From Bacteroides sp. 51 (GTDB taxonomy: Bacteria; Bacteroidota; Bacteroidia; Bacteroidales; Bacteroidaceae), in assembly GCF_010500965.1 (NCBI RefSeq), contig NZ_QVMI01000008.1:54398-118397 (forward strand): 64,000 nucleotides of DNA. Reading direction: 5' to 3'. The position numbers and the translations under genes were made by a program. The notes beneath the pieces were generated by a model. That model saw nothing but the letters and a program-made list of their open reading frames with translations. It was not told the origin of the DNA and did no database searches. Below, piece after piece: positions 8,476 to 17,357 of the stretch. Position 1 is the first letter of the stretch; every line of letters begins with the position of its first letter.

Positions 8476-9660
8476 ATGAAATTCAGTAAATTAAAAGTAA
8501 AGCAATTGGTGGTCGTTACTTGTGCATTGGCTTGTATGGTGTGCACGGGGTGCCGTCCAAGGAGTAATCAATCTTCTAAAGAGGGAACGACTAGTGTGTC
8601 AAATGGTAGTGTTCCTGAAGTTCAACCGGTTTATGCCGAAGGGTTTACGGTGACTTATACTCCTACGGCCCGGCTGATAGATATCCGGGACCCGCAACAA
8701 GAAAGTGCACAGTCTTTTCATTATGCTCTGGTTCCCAGGGGTGGCGAGGTGCCACGGGCAGGTTCAAAGGATATACCGGAAGGTTATACGGTTATTGAAA
8801 CGCCTGTGCGGAGTGCGATCTGTATGACTTCCCTGCAATTGTCTAATTTTATAAAGCTGGATGCGCGCGACCGTGTTGTCGGCATAACCAGTACGCGGCA
8901 TCTTTTTGATAAAGAAATGAACCGCAGGCTGAAAGAAGGAAAGACTGCGAAAATTGGAATAGAGGGGAACTTCGACAGTGAGGTGATTATGAGCATTGAA
9001 CCGGATGTTATTTTCATTTCACCATTCAAACGCGGGGGGTACGATGTGTTGCATGATGTGGATATTCCATTGGTTCCGCATTTAGGATATAAGGAGATGA
9101 GTCCGCTGGGGCAAGCCGAGTGGATTAAGTTTATCGGTATGTTTATTGGAAAAGAGGAGCTGGCCAATAGTTTGTTTGCGCAGATTGAGGAGCATTATAA
9201 TGAACTGAAAACGTTGGCAGCCCGGCAAGAAAATCGCCCGGTTGTGTTCAGTGGCGAAATGCGTGGAGGCAACTGGTATGCGGTGGGCGGCAAGAGTTTC
9301 CTGGCACAGATATTTAAAGATGCAGGGGGTGATTACTTTATGAAAGACGACGAACGGTCGGGCGGAGTGACGCTGGACTTTGAAACGGTGTACAGTCAGG
9401 CAGTCAATGCGGATTACTGGCGTATTGTGAATAGCCACAATGGCGAGTTTACGTATGATGCGCTAAAGTCTGAAGATTCCCGTTATGCTGATTTTAAGGC
9501 GTTTCGTGATAAAGGGATTATTTACTGCAACATGCGTCAGAAGCCGTTCTATGAAACGATGCCGGTGGAACCGGAGTTGGTCTTATCGGACTTTATACAT
9601 GTATTCCATCCGGGGCTTTTGCCGGATTATGTGCCACATTATTACGAACTTTTAAAGTAA
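8476..9660 (+). CDS. btuF: B12 ABC transporter substrate-binding lipoprotein (BtuF-like)
   Basis: 394 residues. The signal ends in CMVCTGC, a lipobox. The fold is that of class III binding proteins: an N-lobe with TSLQLSNFIKLDARDRVVGI, a linking helix, and a C-lobe ending in FHPGLLPDY. At 394 residues it is longer than E. coli BtuF (about 270); the first ~100 mature residues form an extra segment, as in other Bacteroidetes FecB/BtuF-like proteins. It would carry corrinoid from the outer-membrane receptor to BtuCD. The B12 riboswitch directly upstream is the main reason for choosing corrinoid over an iron chelate. It starts the btuFCD unit; btuC follows after 7 bp. Confidence 0.85.
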   Translation: MKFSKLKVKQLVVVTCALACMVCTGCRPRSNQSSKEGTTSVSNGSVPEVQPVYAEGFTVTYTPTARLIDIRDPQQESAQSFHYALVPRGGEVPRAGSKDIPEGYTVIETPVRSAICMTSLQLSNFIKLDARDRVVGITSTRHLFDKEMNRRLKEGKTAKIGIEGNFDSEVIMSIEPDVIFISPFKRGGYDVLHDVDIPLVPHLGYKEMSPLGQAEWIKFIGMFIGKEELANSLFAQIEEHYNELKTLAARQENRPVVFSGEMRGGNWYAVGGKSFLAQIFKDAGGDYFMKDDERSGGVTLDFETVYSQAVNADYWRIVNSHNGEFTYDALKSEDSRYADFKAFRDKGIIYCNMRQKPFYETMPVEPELVLSDFIHVFHPGLLPDYVPHYYELLK

Positions 9661-9667
9661 AAGCTCC

Positions 9668-10711
9668 ATGAATCGTTCACCACTTCCGCTCATGTTGCTT
9701 ATTGTAGTGTTTATATTGGTATTCTTTTTACTGAATTTACTGCTGGGTTCGGTGCATATTCCTTTGAAATCTGTATGGAATATCTTGTGGGGACTGGGCG
9801 ATGAGTCGGTTGTATGGCAGAATATTATCTGGAAATCGCGTGTACCGCAGGCTGTTATTGCCCTGGTGGCAGGGGCGGGACTGTCGGTGAGTGGTTTGCA
9901 GATGCAAACGGTATTCCGCAATCCGTTGGCGGGTCCGTCGGTACTGGGCATTAGTTCGGGAGCCAGCCTGGGGGTTGCTTTTGTAGTGTTGCTATCGGGT
10001 AAGTTGGGTGGCGTGGCGCTGAGCAAATTGGGGTATATGGGCGAGATCGCTCTTTCTATCTCTGCCATTGTTGGCGCTCTGGCTGTTATGGCGCTTATTG
10101 TATATGTTTCTCAGAAGGTGAAAGGGAATGTCACGCTGTTGATTATTGGGGTGATGATAGGTTATGTGGCAAGCGCCATTATCGGTGTACTAAAGTATTT
10201 CAGTGTGGAAGAAGATATCCGGGCGTATGTAATCTGGGGGCTGGGGAGCTTCTCGCGTGTATCGGGCGATCAGGTTATGGTGTTCAGTTGCATTATGGCT
10301 GTACTTCTCCCCCTTTCTTTTTTGTTGATAAAAACGCTGAATTTATTGTTGCTGGGCGATAATTATGCCCGCAACCTGGGGTTGAACATAAAGCAAGCGC
10401 GCTTGTTGGTTATTACCTGTTCGGGGGTGTTGGTTGCGATTGTAACGGCTTATTGTGGACCGATTATGTTTATCGGACTGGCTGTTCCGCATCTTTGCAG
10501 GGGGATATTCAACTCATCCGATCACCGGGTGCTTATGCCAGGCACTCTGCTGACCGGGGCGGCATTGGCTCTCGTTTGCAACCTGATTGCCCGTATGCCC
10601 GGTTTTGAAGGTGCGCTGCCTATAAATTCTGTTACGGCTTTGGTCGGAGCACCGGTAGTGGCGTGGGTGTTGTTCCATAAGCGGCGGCAAGGCGCGGCAG
10701 CCGAGGTTTAA
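9668..10711 (+). CDS. btuC: B12 ABC transporter permease (FecCD/BtuC family)
   Basis: 347 residues, the usual length for FecCD permeases, with about ten hydrophobic segments. Family motifs are clear: RVPQAVIALVAGAGLSVSGL and MQTVFRNPLAGPSVLGISSG near the N-terminus, and GPIMFIGLAVPHLCRGI near residue 265, which is the coupling region to the ATPase. Inner-membrane dimer that passes corrinoid from BtuF into the cytoplasm. It follows btuF by 7 bp and precedes the ATPase gene by 19 bp. The B12 substrate is inferred from the riboswitch-led unit; the protein family alone also covers siderophore importers. Confidence 0.87.
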   Translation: MNRSPLPLMLLIVVFILVFFLLNLLLGSVHIPLKSVWNILWGLGDESVVWQNIIWKSRVPQAVIALVAGAGLSVSGLQMQTVFRNPLAGPSVLGISSGASLGVAFVVLLSGKLGGVALSKLGYMGEIALSISAIVGALAVMALIVYVSQKVKGNVTLLIIGVMIGYVASAIIGVLKYFSVEEDIRAYVIWGLGSFSRVSGDQVMVFSCIMAVLLPLSFLLIKTLNLLLLGDNYARNLGLNIKQARLLVITCSGVLVAIVTAYCGPIMFIGLAVPHLCRGIFNSSDHRVLMPGTLLTGAALALVCNLIARMPGFEGALPINSVTALVGAPVVAWVLFHKRRQGAAAEV

Positions 10712-10730
10712 ATATATATTATAATAAGGT

Positions 10731-11768
10731 ATGTCTACTATAAACAAAACGATTGAAATCGAATCGCTCTCTATCGGTTATCCAGGTGGTAAAAGCACCA
10801 AAGTGGTAGCCGGGAACATCAATGCATCTATTAATCAGGGCGAGTTGACTTGTTTGCTGGGGGCAAACGGAATAGGCAAATCGACCTTGCTGCGTACGTT
10901 GTCGGCTTTTCAGCCCAAGCTGTCGGGCGAAATCCGCATACTGGGGAAAGACCTCAATGCTTATACTGACCGCGAACTTTCGCACGTTATCGGCGTTGTA
11001 TTGACCGACCGGCTCGACATTCGCAACATGACAGTCGAAGAGCTTATCGGCTTGGGACGAAGTCCGTACACCGGCTTCTGGGGCGGATTGAGCAGGGAAG
11101 ATAAAGAAATTGTCGACCAGGCTATCGCGCAGATACGGATAGAAGACCTCACCCACCGCATGGTTCATACCCTGAGCGACGGTGAACGCCAGAAGGTAAT
11201 GATTGCCAAAGCGTTGGCTCAGGAAACGCCTGTCATCTTTCTTGATGAGCCAACGGCTTTCCTCGACTTCCCCAGTAAGGTAGAAATCATGCAACTTCTT
11301 CACAGGCTGAGTCGCAACACGCATAAAACAATCTTCCTCTCCACCCACGATCTCGAACTGGCTTTGCAGATTGCCGACAAGCTCTGGATTATGGATAAAA
11401 CCCACGGTCTGACGGTGGGAACACCCGAAGACCTCTCGCTCAGCGGCGATCTGAGCACTTTCTTCGCCCGCAAGGGCATCACTTTCGATATGGAAACGGG
11501 GCTGTTCCGGGTAGATAATGCGTATGACTATCAAATTAAACTTTCCGGTCACGGACGTCGCTACACGATGGTGCGCAAGGCGCTCGGACGCAATGGTATT
11601 CTGGCTAATCGTCAAATCGAAGCAGACGTTTGTATTGAAACTGGGAATAGTCCGGATGATAAAGAATACACTCTGCATCTGCCAGGCGAAGAACCTGTTA
11701 CAGTGACAAGTATCGAAGAATTATTGCAGATAGTCAGCGAAAAGAGAAATAGCAGAATGACAATTTGA
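10731..11768 (+). CDS. btuD: B12 ABC transporter ATPase (BtuD-like) with C-terminal extension
   Basis: 345 residues. The ATPase domain (about 5-255) has Walker A GANGIGKST near residue 45, signature LSDGERQKV, Walker B VIFLDEPTAFLDF and switch His in FLSTHDLEL. After about residue 260 there is an extension of roughly 85 residues (DMETGLFRVDNAYDYQIKLS onward) that ordinary BtuD and FecE lack; it has no motif I recognise and may be regulatory. Last gene of btuFCD. The following 600 bp contain no gene. Confidence 0.87.
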   Translation: MSTINKTIEIESLSIGYPGGKSTKVVAGNINASINQGELTCLLGANGIGKSTLLRTLSAFQPKLSGEIRILGKDLNAYTDRELSHVIGVVLTDRLDIRNMTVEELIGLGRSPYTGFWGGLSREDKEIVDQAIAQIRIEDLTHRMVHTLSDGERQKVMIAKALAQETPVIFLDEPTAFLDFPSKVEIMQLLHRLSRNTHKTIFLSTHDLELALQIADKLWIMDKTHGLTVGTPEDLSLSGDLSTFFARKGITFDMETGLFRVDNAYDYQIKLSGHGRRYTMVRKALGRNGILANRQIEADVCIETGNSPDDKEYTLHLPGEEPVTVTSIEELLQIVSEKRNSRMTI

Positions 11769-12056
11769 TAGTTGAACCGGCTCAGGTTTCCGTATTTCGG
11801 CTACTGGTAAGGGAATGATGGCTTTATCGAGAACCCGCACCTTTATAGAAATTCAAAAAGACATGTTATTGAATAAAAACACATGCACGCGCATTACAAA
11901 TCAGGAAAATTACAAACGTATAGTTCTAAATTAAAACGAGATGAGAACAAAATAACATCTCACAAAACAATCTATTCTGATTGATTCTATAAAAAACGCC
12001 GAATATCTATACCTTATATATTCAACTCAACCGTTTTACATAATCATATTTAATCA

Positions 12057-12188
12057 ATTCCATAAGAATTGCTCTCAAATTGAATAAGAGCTCCGACCGA
12101 ATTCAATAGGAACTCCGATTGGATTCCATAAGAATTCAGACTAAACTCTATAGGAATTTACCTTCAATTCTATAAGAAATCGGACTTT
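12057..12188. repeat. Six tandem 22-bp units upstream of the btuB-type operon
   Basis: Six contiguous units of exactly 22 bp start at 12057, 12079, 12101, 12123, 12145 and 12167. The conserved half is ATTCnATAnGAAnT, an ATTC/GAAT dyad; the other ~8 bp of each unit vary. The array ends about 200 bp upstream of the TATCTTTG box of the second riboswitch transcript. The rest of the 11769-12390 gap is AT-rich and holds only a weak GAGATG/CATCTC hairpin near 11940-11960. Confidence 0.85.
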
Positions 12189-12390
12189 TTCATCCCGGAA
12201 TATCCTTTTTGGAGCGACTTATCACTCTATTTGTATCATTTTATAAGCTACGTGAGTCAATAAACACATTGAAATCCGGAACATTTATCACCAAAACGAA
12301 GCAATAACTACCAAATTGATTACCAGAAAACAGCACCCATATAACAAATAAATTCTCCTGAAACACTTTCTTATATTCTTTTTAATTGCT

Positions 12391-12398
12391 TATCTTTG
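12391..12398 (+). promoter_or_regulatory. Putative -7 box of the second riboswitch transcript
   Basis: TATCTTTG, identical to the box at 8238, located about 45 bp before the riboswitch core. Confidence 0.55.
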
Positions 12399-12434
12399 CA
12401 TCCGATTTTGGTGTCACAACTCCGTAACTCCGGA

Positions 12435-12582
12435 TGCGTGATGAAAAGGGAATCAGGTGTAAATCCTGAACAGGCCCGCTGCTGTAAGCTCTAATAGAGT
12501 CTTTGACAAGTACCCAAGCCACTGTTCTTATCGAATGGGAAGGCAGTTCAAAGACAGAGTAAGTCAGAAAACCTGCCAAAGC
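12435..12582 (+). ncRNA. Cobalamin (B12) riboswitch ahead of the receptor/biosynthesis operon
   Basis: Hallmarks in order: AAAAGGGAATCAGGTGTAAA, then CAGGCCCGCTGCTGTAAG, GCCACTG near 12517, GGGAAGG, and the B12 box GTAAGTCAGAAAACCTGCC ending near 12577. It controls the TonB receptor and very likely the closely spaced genes to 27808. About 160 nt of leader separate it from the first ATG. The boundaries are approximate. Confidence 0.92.
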
Positions 12583-12741
12583 GTAGTAGTTTGAAGCTTT
12601 CGTGGAATGAAGCTGATGAGCGCCTGTTAAAAAGCAAAACCTTTTCATTTAGAGTCCGGCCCTCGGTCGTATTATGCTTTTTGGTGTATCCTCAACCCTC
12701 TGTTCCCCGAAGCGGTTTTTCCGAAAAGCAAAAGCGATAAG

Positions 12742-15099
12742 ATGAGGACATTTCTATTAACAACCCTTTTATGCATCCTGCAAACCACCCTGATGGCACA
12801 GAGCAAGGTGCAACTATCAGGCAGAATAACCGACAGCAACGGCAACCCTGCTGCTTACGTCACCGTAGGAGTTGAAAGTACCACCCAGGGCACATATACC
12901 AATGATAATGGGTTCTATACACTTCAACTCGCACCCGGAAGATACAAGATAGCCGTATCCTCCGTAGGTTACAAGCTCCAGCAAATAGAAATCAACCTGA
13001 AAGCCGACCGGAAACAGGATTTTGTGCTGGAAGAAAGTTCCGTCAATCTCGACGGCGTACAGGTTTACGGCAAAAGCCAGGCACAACAACTGCGCGAAGG
13101 TTCATTTGCCGTCAATGTACTGCAAATCGGAGACATATTGCAGAACACCTCTGCTAATCTAAATAACATAATAGGCCGAACCACCAGCGTGCACATTCGC
13201 GAAGAAGGCGGCATCGGTTCCGACTTTGATCTCTCCATTAACGGAATGTCCGGCAATTCGGTTCGCTATTTCCTGGATGGAATGCCGTTAGATACCAAAG
13301 GAAGCGGCGTTTCACTGTCCAACCTGCCGACGAACATCATAGACCAGGTTGAGATTTACAAAGGCGTTATCCCTGCTCACCTGGGTACCGATGCCCTGGG
13401 CGGTGCCATCAACATCATTACTAAACAAGACAAGAAGAATTATCTGGATGCTTCCTACAGCATCGGGTCCTTTCATACACATAAGGTAAGCCTCAACGCA
13501 CAGTTCATAGAGTCTAAAACCGGGTTGATCATCAAGCCCATTCTCGGCATCAACTACTCGAAAAACGACTATACCATGAAAGGAGTAGACGTTTGGAGCG
13601 AAAGCGCTGATGCGTATGTACCTGCCAATCGCAAACGCTTTCACGACGATTATTTTTCACTACTGGGACAAATAGAAGTTGGTTTTGCCAACAAGCCCTG
13701 GGCAGATGCTTTCTTTGTTTCCGGCTCCTACTCTAAGGTAAACAAAGAACTGCAAACCGGTTCCGTACAGAGCAGGGTTTACGGAATGGCAGAAAGAGAA
13801 TCGGATGCGTGGAACATCTCGGCACGCTATAAGAAAAATAACTTCCTCCTGAAAGACTTGCTATTACATGCTTCGCTCTCCTACACATGGGATCATTCAC
13901 TGACAACAGACACCGCCTACCGAAAGTACAACTGGGACGGCGAATACATTACAAGTAACCGCAACGAAATCACAGGCAGAGGACGGTCCATACGTCATTA
14001 CAAGCGGCCACTGACCGTTATAAACGCCAATCTGGACTATAAACTGAACCAGCACCATAGCCTTAACCTTAACTATCAGTTCAACCGCACCGGCAACGAC
14101 CGTTACGATGAGGTAGACGACACCTTTGAATCCGCAAACGACATTGTAACCAAACATATCCTGGGGCTTTCGTACAGTCAATCCCTTTTCAATGAAAAGA
14201 TGGAGAATATCTTCTTTATAAAAGATTATATAAACCAACCCAACATCCGGCAGACCGACATACCCAGCGTCACCGGATCAAGAGATGTGCAAGGCTCAAC
14301 TACCAAAAAATATTTCGGTTATGGTGTAGGGCTACGGTACACTATCATGGAACCCCTCTCCCTAAAAGCCTCCTACGAACATAGTGTACGGTTGCCACTG
14401 GCACGCGAGCTGCTGGGAAACGGCAGCACCATTTATGCCAACGTGGCATTGAAGCCCGAAAACAGTAACAACGTCAACATAACCCTGTTCGGCACCTGGC
14501 ATCCGGCAAGCGGACATACCCTCTACTACGAAGCAAGCGGATTCATTCGCAATGTAGATAACTATATCAAGGCCAGAGTATCAGAAACTGAAGGTATGAT
14601 GCAGTATGAAAATGTTCCGGCCGTCCACATCAAAGGCGTAGAAGGAGAAGTACGTTATGATTGGCAAAACCGGTTACAACTGTCGGCCAATTTAAGTTAC
14701 CAGGATGCCCGCGATCAGGAAAAATACCAGGATAACGGAAAACCTTCTCCGACTTACGACAACCGTGTGCCCAATCGTCCCTGGTTGTTCGGCAGTGCAG
14801 AAGCCGGTTATACCCTACGCAACATCGTACTACCCGAAAGCAGATTACGCCTGGGGTGCACTTACCAATGGGTATACTGGTACTTCCTTACATGGGAGGC
14901 TTACGGTGCCCGTGAAAACAAGGCACGCATTCCCAGCCAGCACATCTGCAACGCCGACATCACCTACTCATGGAAGAACGGACGGTACAACATCGCATTG
15001 GAATGTAATAACTTCCTCGATAAGTTGGCCTACGACAACTACAAGCTACAAAAGCCCGGGCGTGCTTTCTTTGCTAAATTCCGCTTATTTATAAACTAG
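12742..15099 (+). CDS. btuB: TonB-dependent receptor, probable corrinoid receptor (BtuB-like)
   Basis: 785 residues. Signal peptide MRTFLLTTLLCILQTTLMAQ. Residues ~25-105 form a carboxypeptidase-regulatory-like domain (LSGRITDSNGNPAAYVTVGV) typical of Bacteroidetes receptors. A plug domain follows (MSGNSVRYFLDGMPLDTKG, then VEIYKGVIPAHLGTDALGGA), then a 22-strand-type barrel to the C-terminus. It is the first gene after a B12 riboswitch, so it should take up B12 or another corrinoid across the outer membrane with TonB energy. The next gene encodes a likely surface lipoprotein partner. The C-terminus ends in LFIN rather than an aromatic residue, a minor deviation. The substrate is inferred from the riboswitch and neighbours. 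Confidence 0.85.
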   Translation: MRTFLLTTLLCILQTTLMAQSKVQLSGRITDSNGNPAAYVTVGVESTTQGTYTNDNGFYTLQLAPGRYKIAVSSVGYKLQQIEINLKADRKQDFVLEESSVNLDGVQVYGKSQAQQLREGSFAVNVLQIGDILQNTSANLNNIIGRTTSVHIREEGGIGSDFDLSINGMSGNSVRYFLDGMPLDTKGSGVSLSNLPTNIIDQVEIYKGVIPAHLGTDALGGAINIITKQDKKNYLDASYSIGSFHTHKVSLNAQFIESKTGLIIKPILGINYSKNDYTMKGVDVWSESADAYVPANRKRFHDDYFSLLGQIEVGFANKPWADAFFVSGSYSKVNKELQTGSVQSRVYGMAERESDAWNISARYKKNNFLLKDLLLHASLSYTWDHSLTTDTAYRKYNWDGEYITSNRNEITGRGRSIRHYKRPLTVINANLDYKLNQHHSLNLNYQFNRTGNDRYDEVDDTFESANDIVTKHILGLSYSQSLFNEKMENIFFIKDYINQPNIRQTDIPSVTGSRDVQGSTTKKYFGYGVGLRYTIMEPLSLKASYEHSVRLPLARELLGNGSTIYANVALKPENSNNVNITLFGTWHPASGHTLYYEASGFIRNVDNYIKARVSETEGMMQYENVPAVHIKGVEGEVRYDWQNRLQLSANLSYQDARDQEKYQDNGKPSPTYDNRVPNRPWLFGSAEAGYTLRNIVLPESRLRLGCTYQWVYWYFLTWEAYGARENKARIPSQHICNADITYSWKNGRYNIALECNNFLDKLAYDNYKLQKPGRAFFAKFRLFIN

Positions 15100-15124
15100 T
15101 ATATCAACTTTAATTAATTAACAA

Positions 15125-16399
15125 ATGAAAAAGTTTAAATTTTCACTTCTCGCCTTTATGGCAGTTGCTATGATGGCATTTTCGTTCATGGCTTGTTCCA
15201 GTGATGACGATCCCGATCCCAATCCGGGTCCGGTAATTGATGAAAGTGAATACCACTTCGACCTCTTTGTAACCGTAGGCAAATACGGCGGTATGAGCAG
15301 TACTAATACCACAATTGTCAACAGCACCAATACACTGACAGCAGATAGAGGAATCATCACCGTCAAACAACAAGGTTCAGAATTGGGGGATTATTCCATG
15401 GAATCTATCTCTAAAGGAAAATACTATTATCAGATTCCTTATAGCGGCGACCGTTTCACCAAATACCAAATCAAGAACGATGCCATCGTCGTTGTAAAAG
15501 AGCGCCCTTTCTCAAAGAACGTTTATAAAATACGTTCATACACCCATGCTTGGATCAATGACAATACACTCATTATCATGTCATCCACTGGTGATTATAA
15601 GAAAATCATCTGGACAAAACTGAATACCGACGACATGACCATCCTTGCCGAAGGTGAACTGGATTTTGTACCCGAAGGCTGGGAAACTATCACAACTTCA
15701 GGAATACTAACCTATCGCAAAACCGATAACAAGTTGTTCTACTTCTACTATGGGAAGAAAGGGAGTGGTAGAGATGCCATTAAAGAAGATAAGTTCCGTG
15801 TAGCCGTTCTTAATCCTTCGACTATGGAGGTAGAAAGTCAATCAGTTGCTCCCGTTAATAGCGAAATGTCAGGCAGTGCTTATGGTGAGTTGATGCAAGA
15901 CTGTGTGATGTATGATGAATCCGGCAACCTCTATCTGGCGTGCTTTAGCGAAACCGACGGTGCGGAACGCGGTATGCTGCTGCGCATCAAAGCTGGAGAA
16001 ACTACCTTTGAATCTTCATACAACGGATATAAGAACTCTGATGGTAAACTGATGACCGTTCAGTATCTTGGTAACAACAAGGCGTTGGTCTACACCCGAA
16101 ATGCTTCTGCCCCAAAAACTGGTATCAGCGACTTCTGCCACTACTACACCATTGCCGATCTCACCACCGGTTCCAATACCCGCCTGAGCTACAATGGTCA
16201 GGAGATACCTTACAGTGGCGGTCGTTTCTCGCAACGCTCTGTCATCTTTAATAATAAGGCCTACATTGGTGTGAGTACCGAAGAAGATGCCAACGCTATC
16301 ATTTACATCTACGACCTTAAGACCGGTATTATGGAAAAAGGTGCGGAAGTAAGCGGCGAGTTCAAGTTTGACATGATACGCGTTATTGAGAACGATTGA
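15125..16399 (+). CDS. DUF4374-like surface lipoprotein, candidate receptor partner
   Basis: 424 residues. The signal MKKFKFSLLAFMAVAMMAFSFMAC ends in a lipobox, and the mature start CSSDDDPDPN is strongly acidic, like known Bacteroidetes lipoprotein surface-export signals. The rest is rich in short beta-strands at regular intervals (for example GKYYYQIPYSGDRF, DNTLIIMSSTGDYKKI), consistent with a beta-propeller. It resembles DUF4374 proteins from memory. It lies 25 bp after the TonB receptor gene. In Bacteroides thetaiotaomicron, BtuG and XusB are lipoproteins that bind ligand above such receptors, so an analogous corrinoid- or metal-chelate-binding role is inferred. I cannot show which ligand. 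Confidence 0.7.
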   Translation: MKKFKFSLLAFMAVAMMAFSFMACSSDDDPDPNPGPVIDESEYHFDLFVTVGKYGGMSSTNTTIVNSTNTLTADRGIITVKQQGSELGDYSMESISKGKYYYQIPYSGDRFTKYQIKNDAIVVVKERPFSKNVYKIRSYTHAWINDNTLIIMSSTGDYKKIIWTKLNTDDMTILAEGELDFVPEGWETITTSGILTYRKTDNKLFYFYYGKKGSGRDAIKEDKFRVAVLNPSTMEVESQSVAPVNSEMSGSAYGELMQDCVMYDESGNLYLACFSETDGAERGMLLRIKAGETTFESSYNGYKNSDGKLMTVQYLGNNKALVYTRNASAPKTGISDFCHYYTIADLTTGSNTRLSYNGQEIPYSGGRFSQRSVIFNNKAYIGVSTEEDANAIIYIYDLKTGIMEKGAEVSGEFKFDMIRVIEND

Positions 16400-16413
16400 T
16401 AAATATCTTCTTT

Positions 16414-17340
16414 ATGAGAAAATTAATCACCCTCTTGCTTCTTTGTAATCTCTCCCTCTTCAGCATCCATGCTCATGAGGGAGAAAACTTCGTAGCCTCA
16501 GATATTCTGGCCTCCATGAAGCCCGGCGACAAAGCCGCCCTACTCATGGTGCATTTCGGAACTACTTACGATGATACCCGTGCCCTAACAATAGATGCAA
16601 TCAACGCCAAGGCCAAAGCCGCTTTTCCTGAACTGGAAGTTCGCGAAGCTTATACCTCGCGTATCGTTATCCGCAAGCTAAAAGAACGCAGCGTAGAAAA
16701 ACTAAACCCGATTGACGCCCTATTGAAACTGCGTGGCGAGGGATATACACACATCATCGTGCAAAGCACCAACATCATTGAAGGTGTTGAAATGGAATCG
16801 TTGCGGCGGGACGTTACTACGGTAAGCCCTTTCTTCACCGAGATACGCATAGGAAATCCGTTGCTCTACTCTGTTGAGGATGCAGAAGCCCTTGTAACCG
16901 TACTGGAATCGCGCAAGCCTGAGAAAGGCAATACCGTATTTGTCGGACACGGTACATACACCCCTGCTACAGCAACCTATGCTATGCTCGATTATATGAT
17001 GAAAGCCCGTGAATTGAAAAACTTCCATGTCGGAACCGTAGAAGGCTATCCTACATTTGACACCGTTCTTGCCCAACTTAAAACAAACAAAGCCAAACAA
17101 GTTACCCTTGTTCCGCTGATGTTCGTTGCAGGCGATCATGCAAAGAACGACATCGCCGGTGATTGGAAAGAAGACCTCGAAAGCAACGGACTCAAAGTAG
17201 ATGTCCGCATGGAGGGCTTAGGACAGATTCCGGAAGTTCAAAATCTCTTCATCGAACATGCCCGTTTTATCATGCACCACAAAATGCAGGACATTATAAA
17301 AAAGAAAGCGGGTTATGCTAAAGAAGAACATCATCATTAA
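16414..17340 (+). CDS. cbiK: CbiK-type sirohydrochlorin cobaltochelatase with signal peptide
   Basis: 308 residues from the ATG at 16414. A TTG at 16396 overlaps the previous stop and is unlikely. CbiK inserts Co2+ into sirohydrochlorin, the first committed step of the anaerobic B12 route. The fold is a class II chelatase: MVHFGTTYDDTR near the start, metal-binding His in VGHGTYTP (about residue 179) and the second conserved His in VAGDHAKNDIAGD (about 242). Unusually, it begins with MRKLITLLLLCNLSLFSIHA, a clear signal peptide, so the enzyme is probably exported. Desulfovibrio has a periplasmic CbiK, so there is precedent. The C-terminus ends in EEHHH, a possible metal ligand. The CobN-like gene follows after 17 bp. 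Confidence 0.87.
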   Translation: MRKLITLLLLCNLSLFSIHAHEGENFVASDILASMKPGDKAALLMVHFGTTYDDTRALTIDAINAKAKAAFPELEVREAYTSRIVIRKLKERSVEKLNPIDALLKLRGEGYTHIIVQSTNIIEGVEMESLRRDVTTVSPFFTEIRIGNPLLYSVEDAEALVTVLESRKPEKGNTVFVGHGTYTPATATYAMLDYMMKARELKNFHVGTVEGYPTFDTVLAQLKTNKAKQVTLVPLMFVAGDHAKNDIAGDWKEDLESNGLKVDVRMEGLGQIPEVQNLFIEHARFIMHHKMQDIIKKKAGYAKEEHHH

Positions 17341-17357
17341 TAATAGATAATCTAATT

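Noticed and set aside
12057-12188. Regular repeats as a possible CRISPR array
   Set aside because: Units are contiguous with no unique spacers, and no cas genes are nearby.
12382-12648. 88-residue minus-strand frame over the second riboswitch
   Set aside because: Antisense shadow of a structured RNA; the plus-strand riboswitch motifs explain the sequence.
16396-16413. Upstream TTG start for CbiK
   Set aside because: It overlaps the previous stop and adds residues ahead of a well-formed signal peptide that begins at the ATG at 16414.
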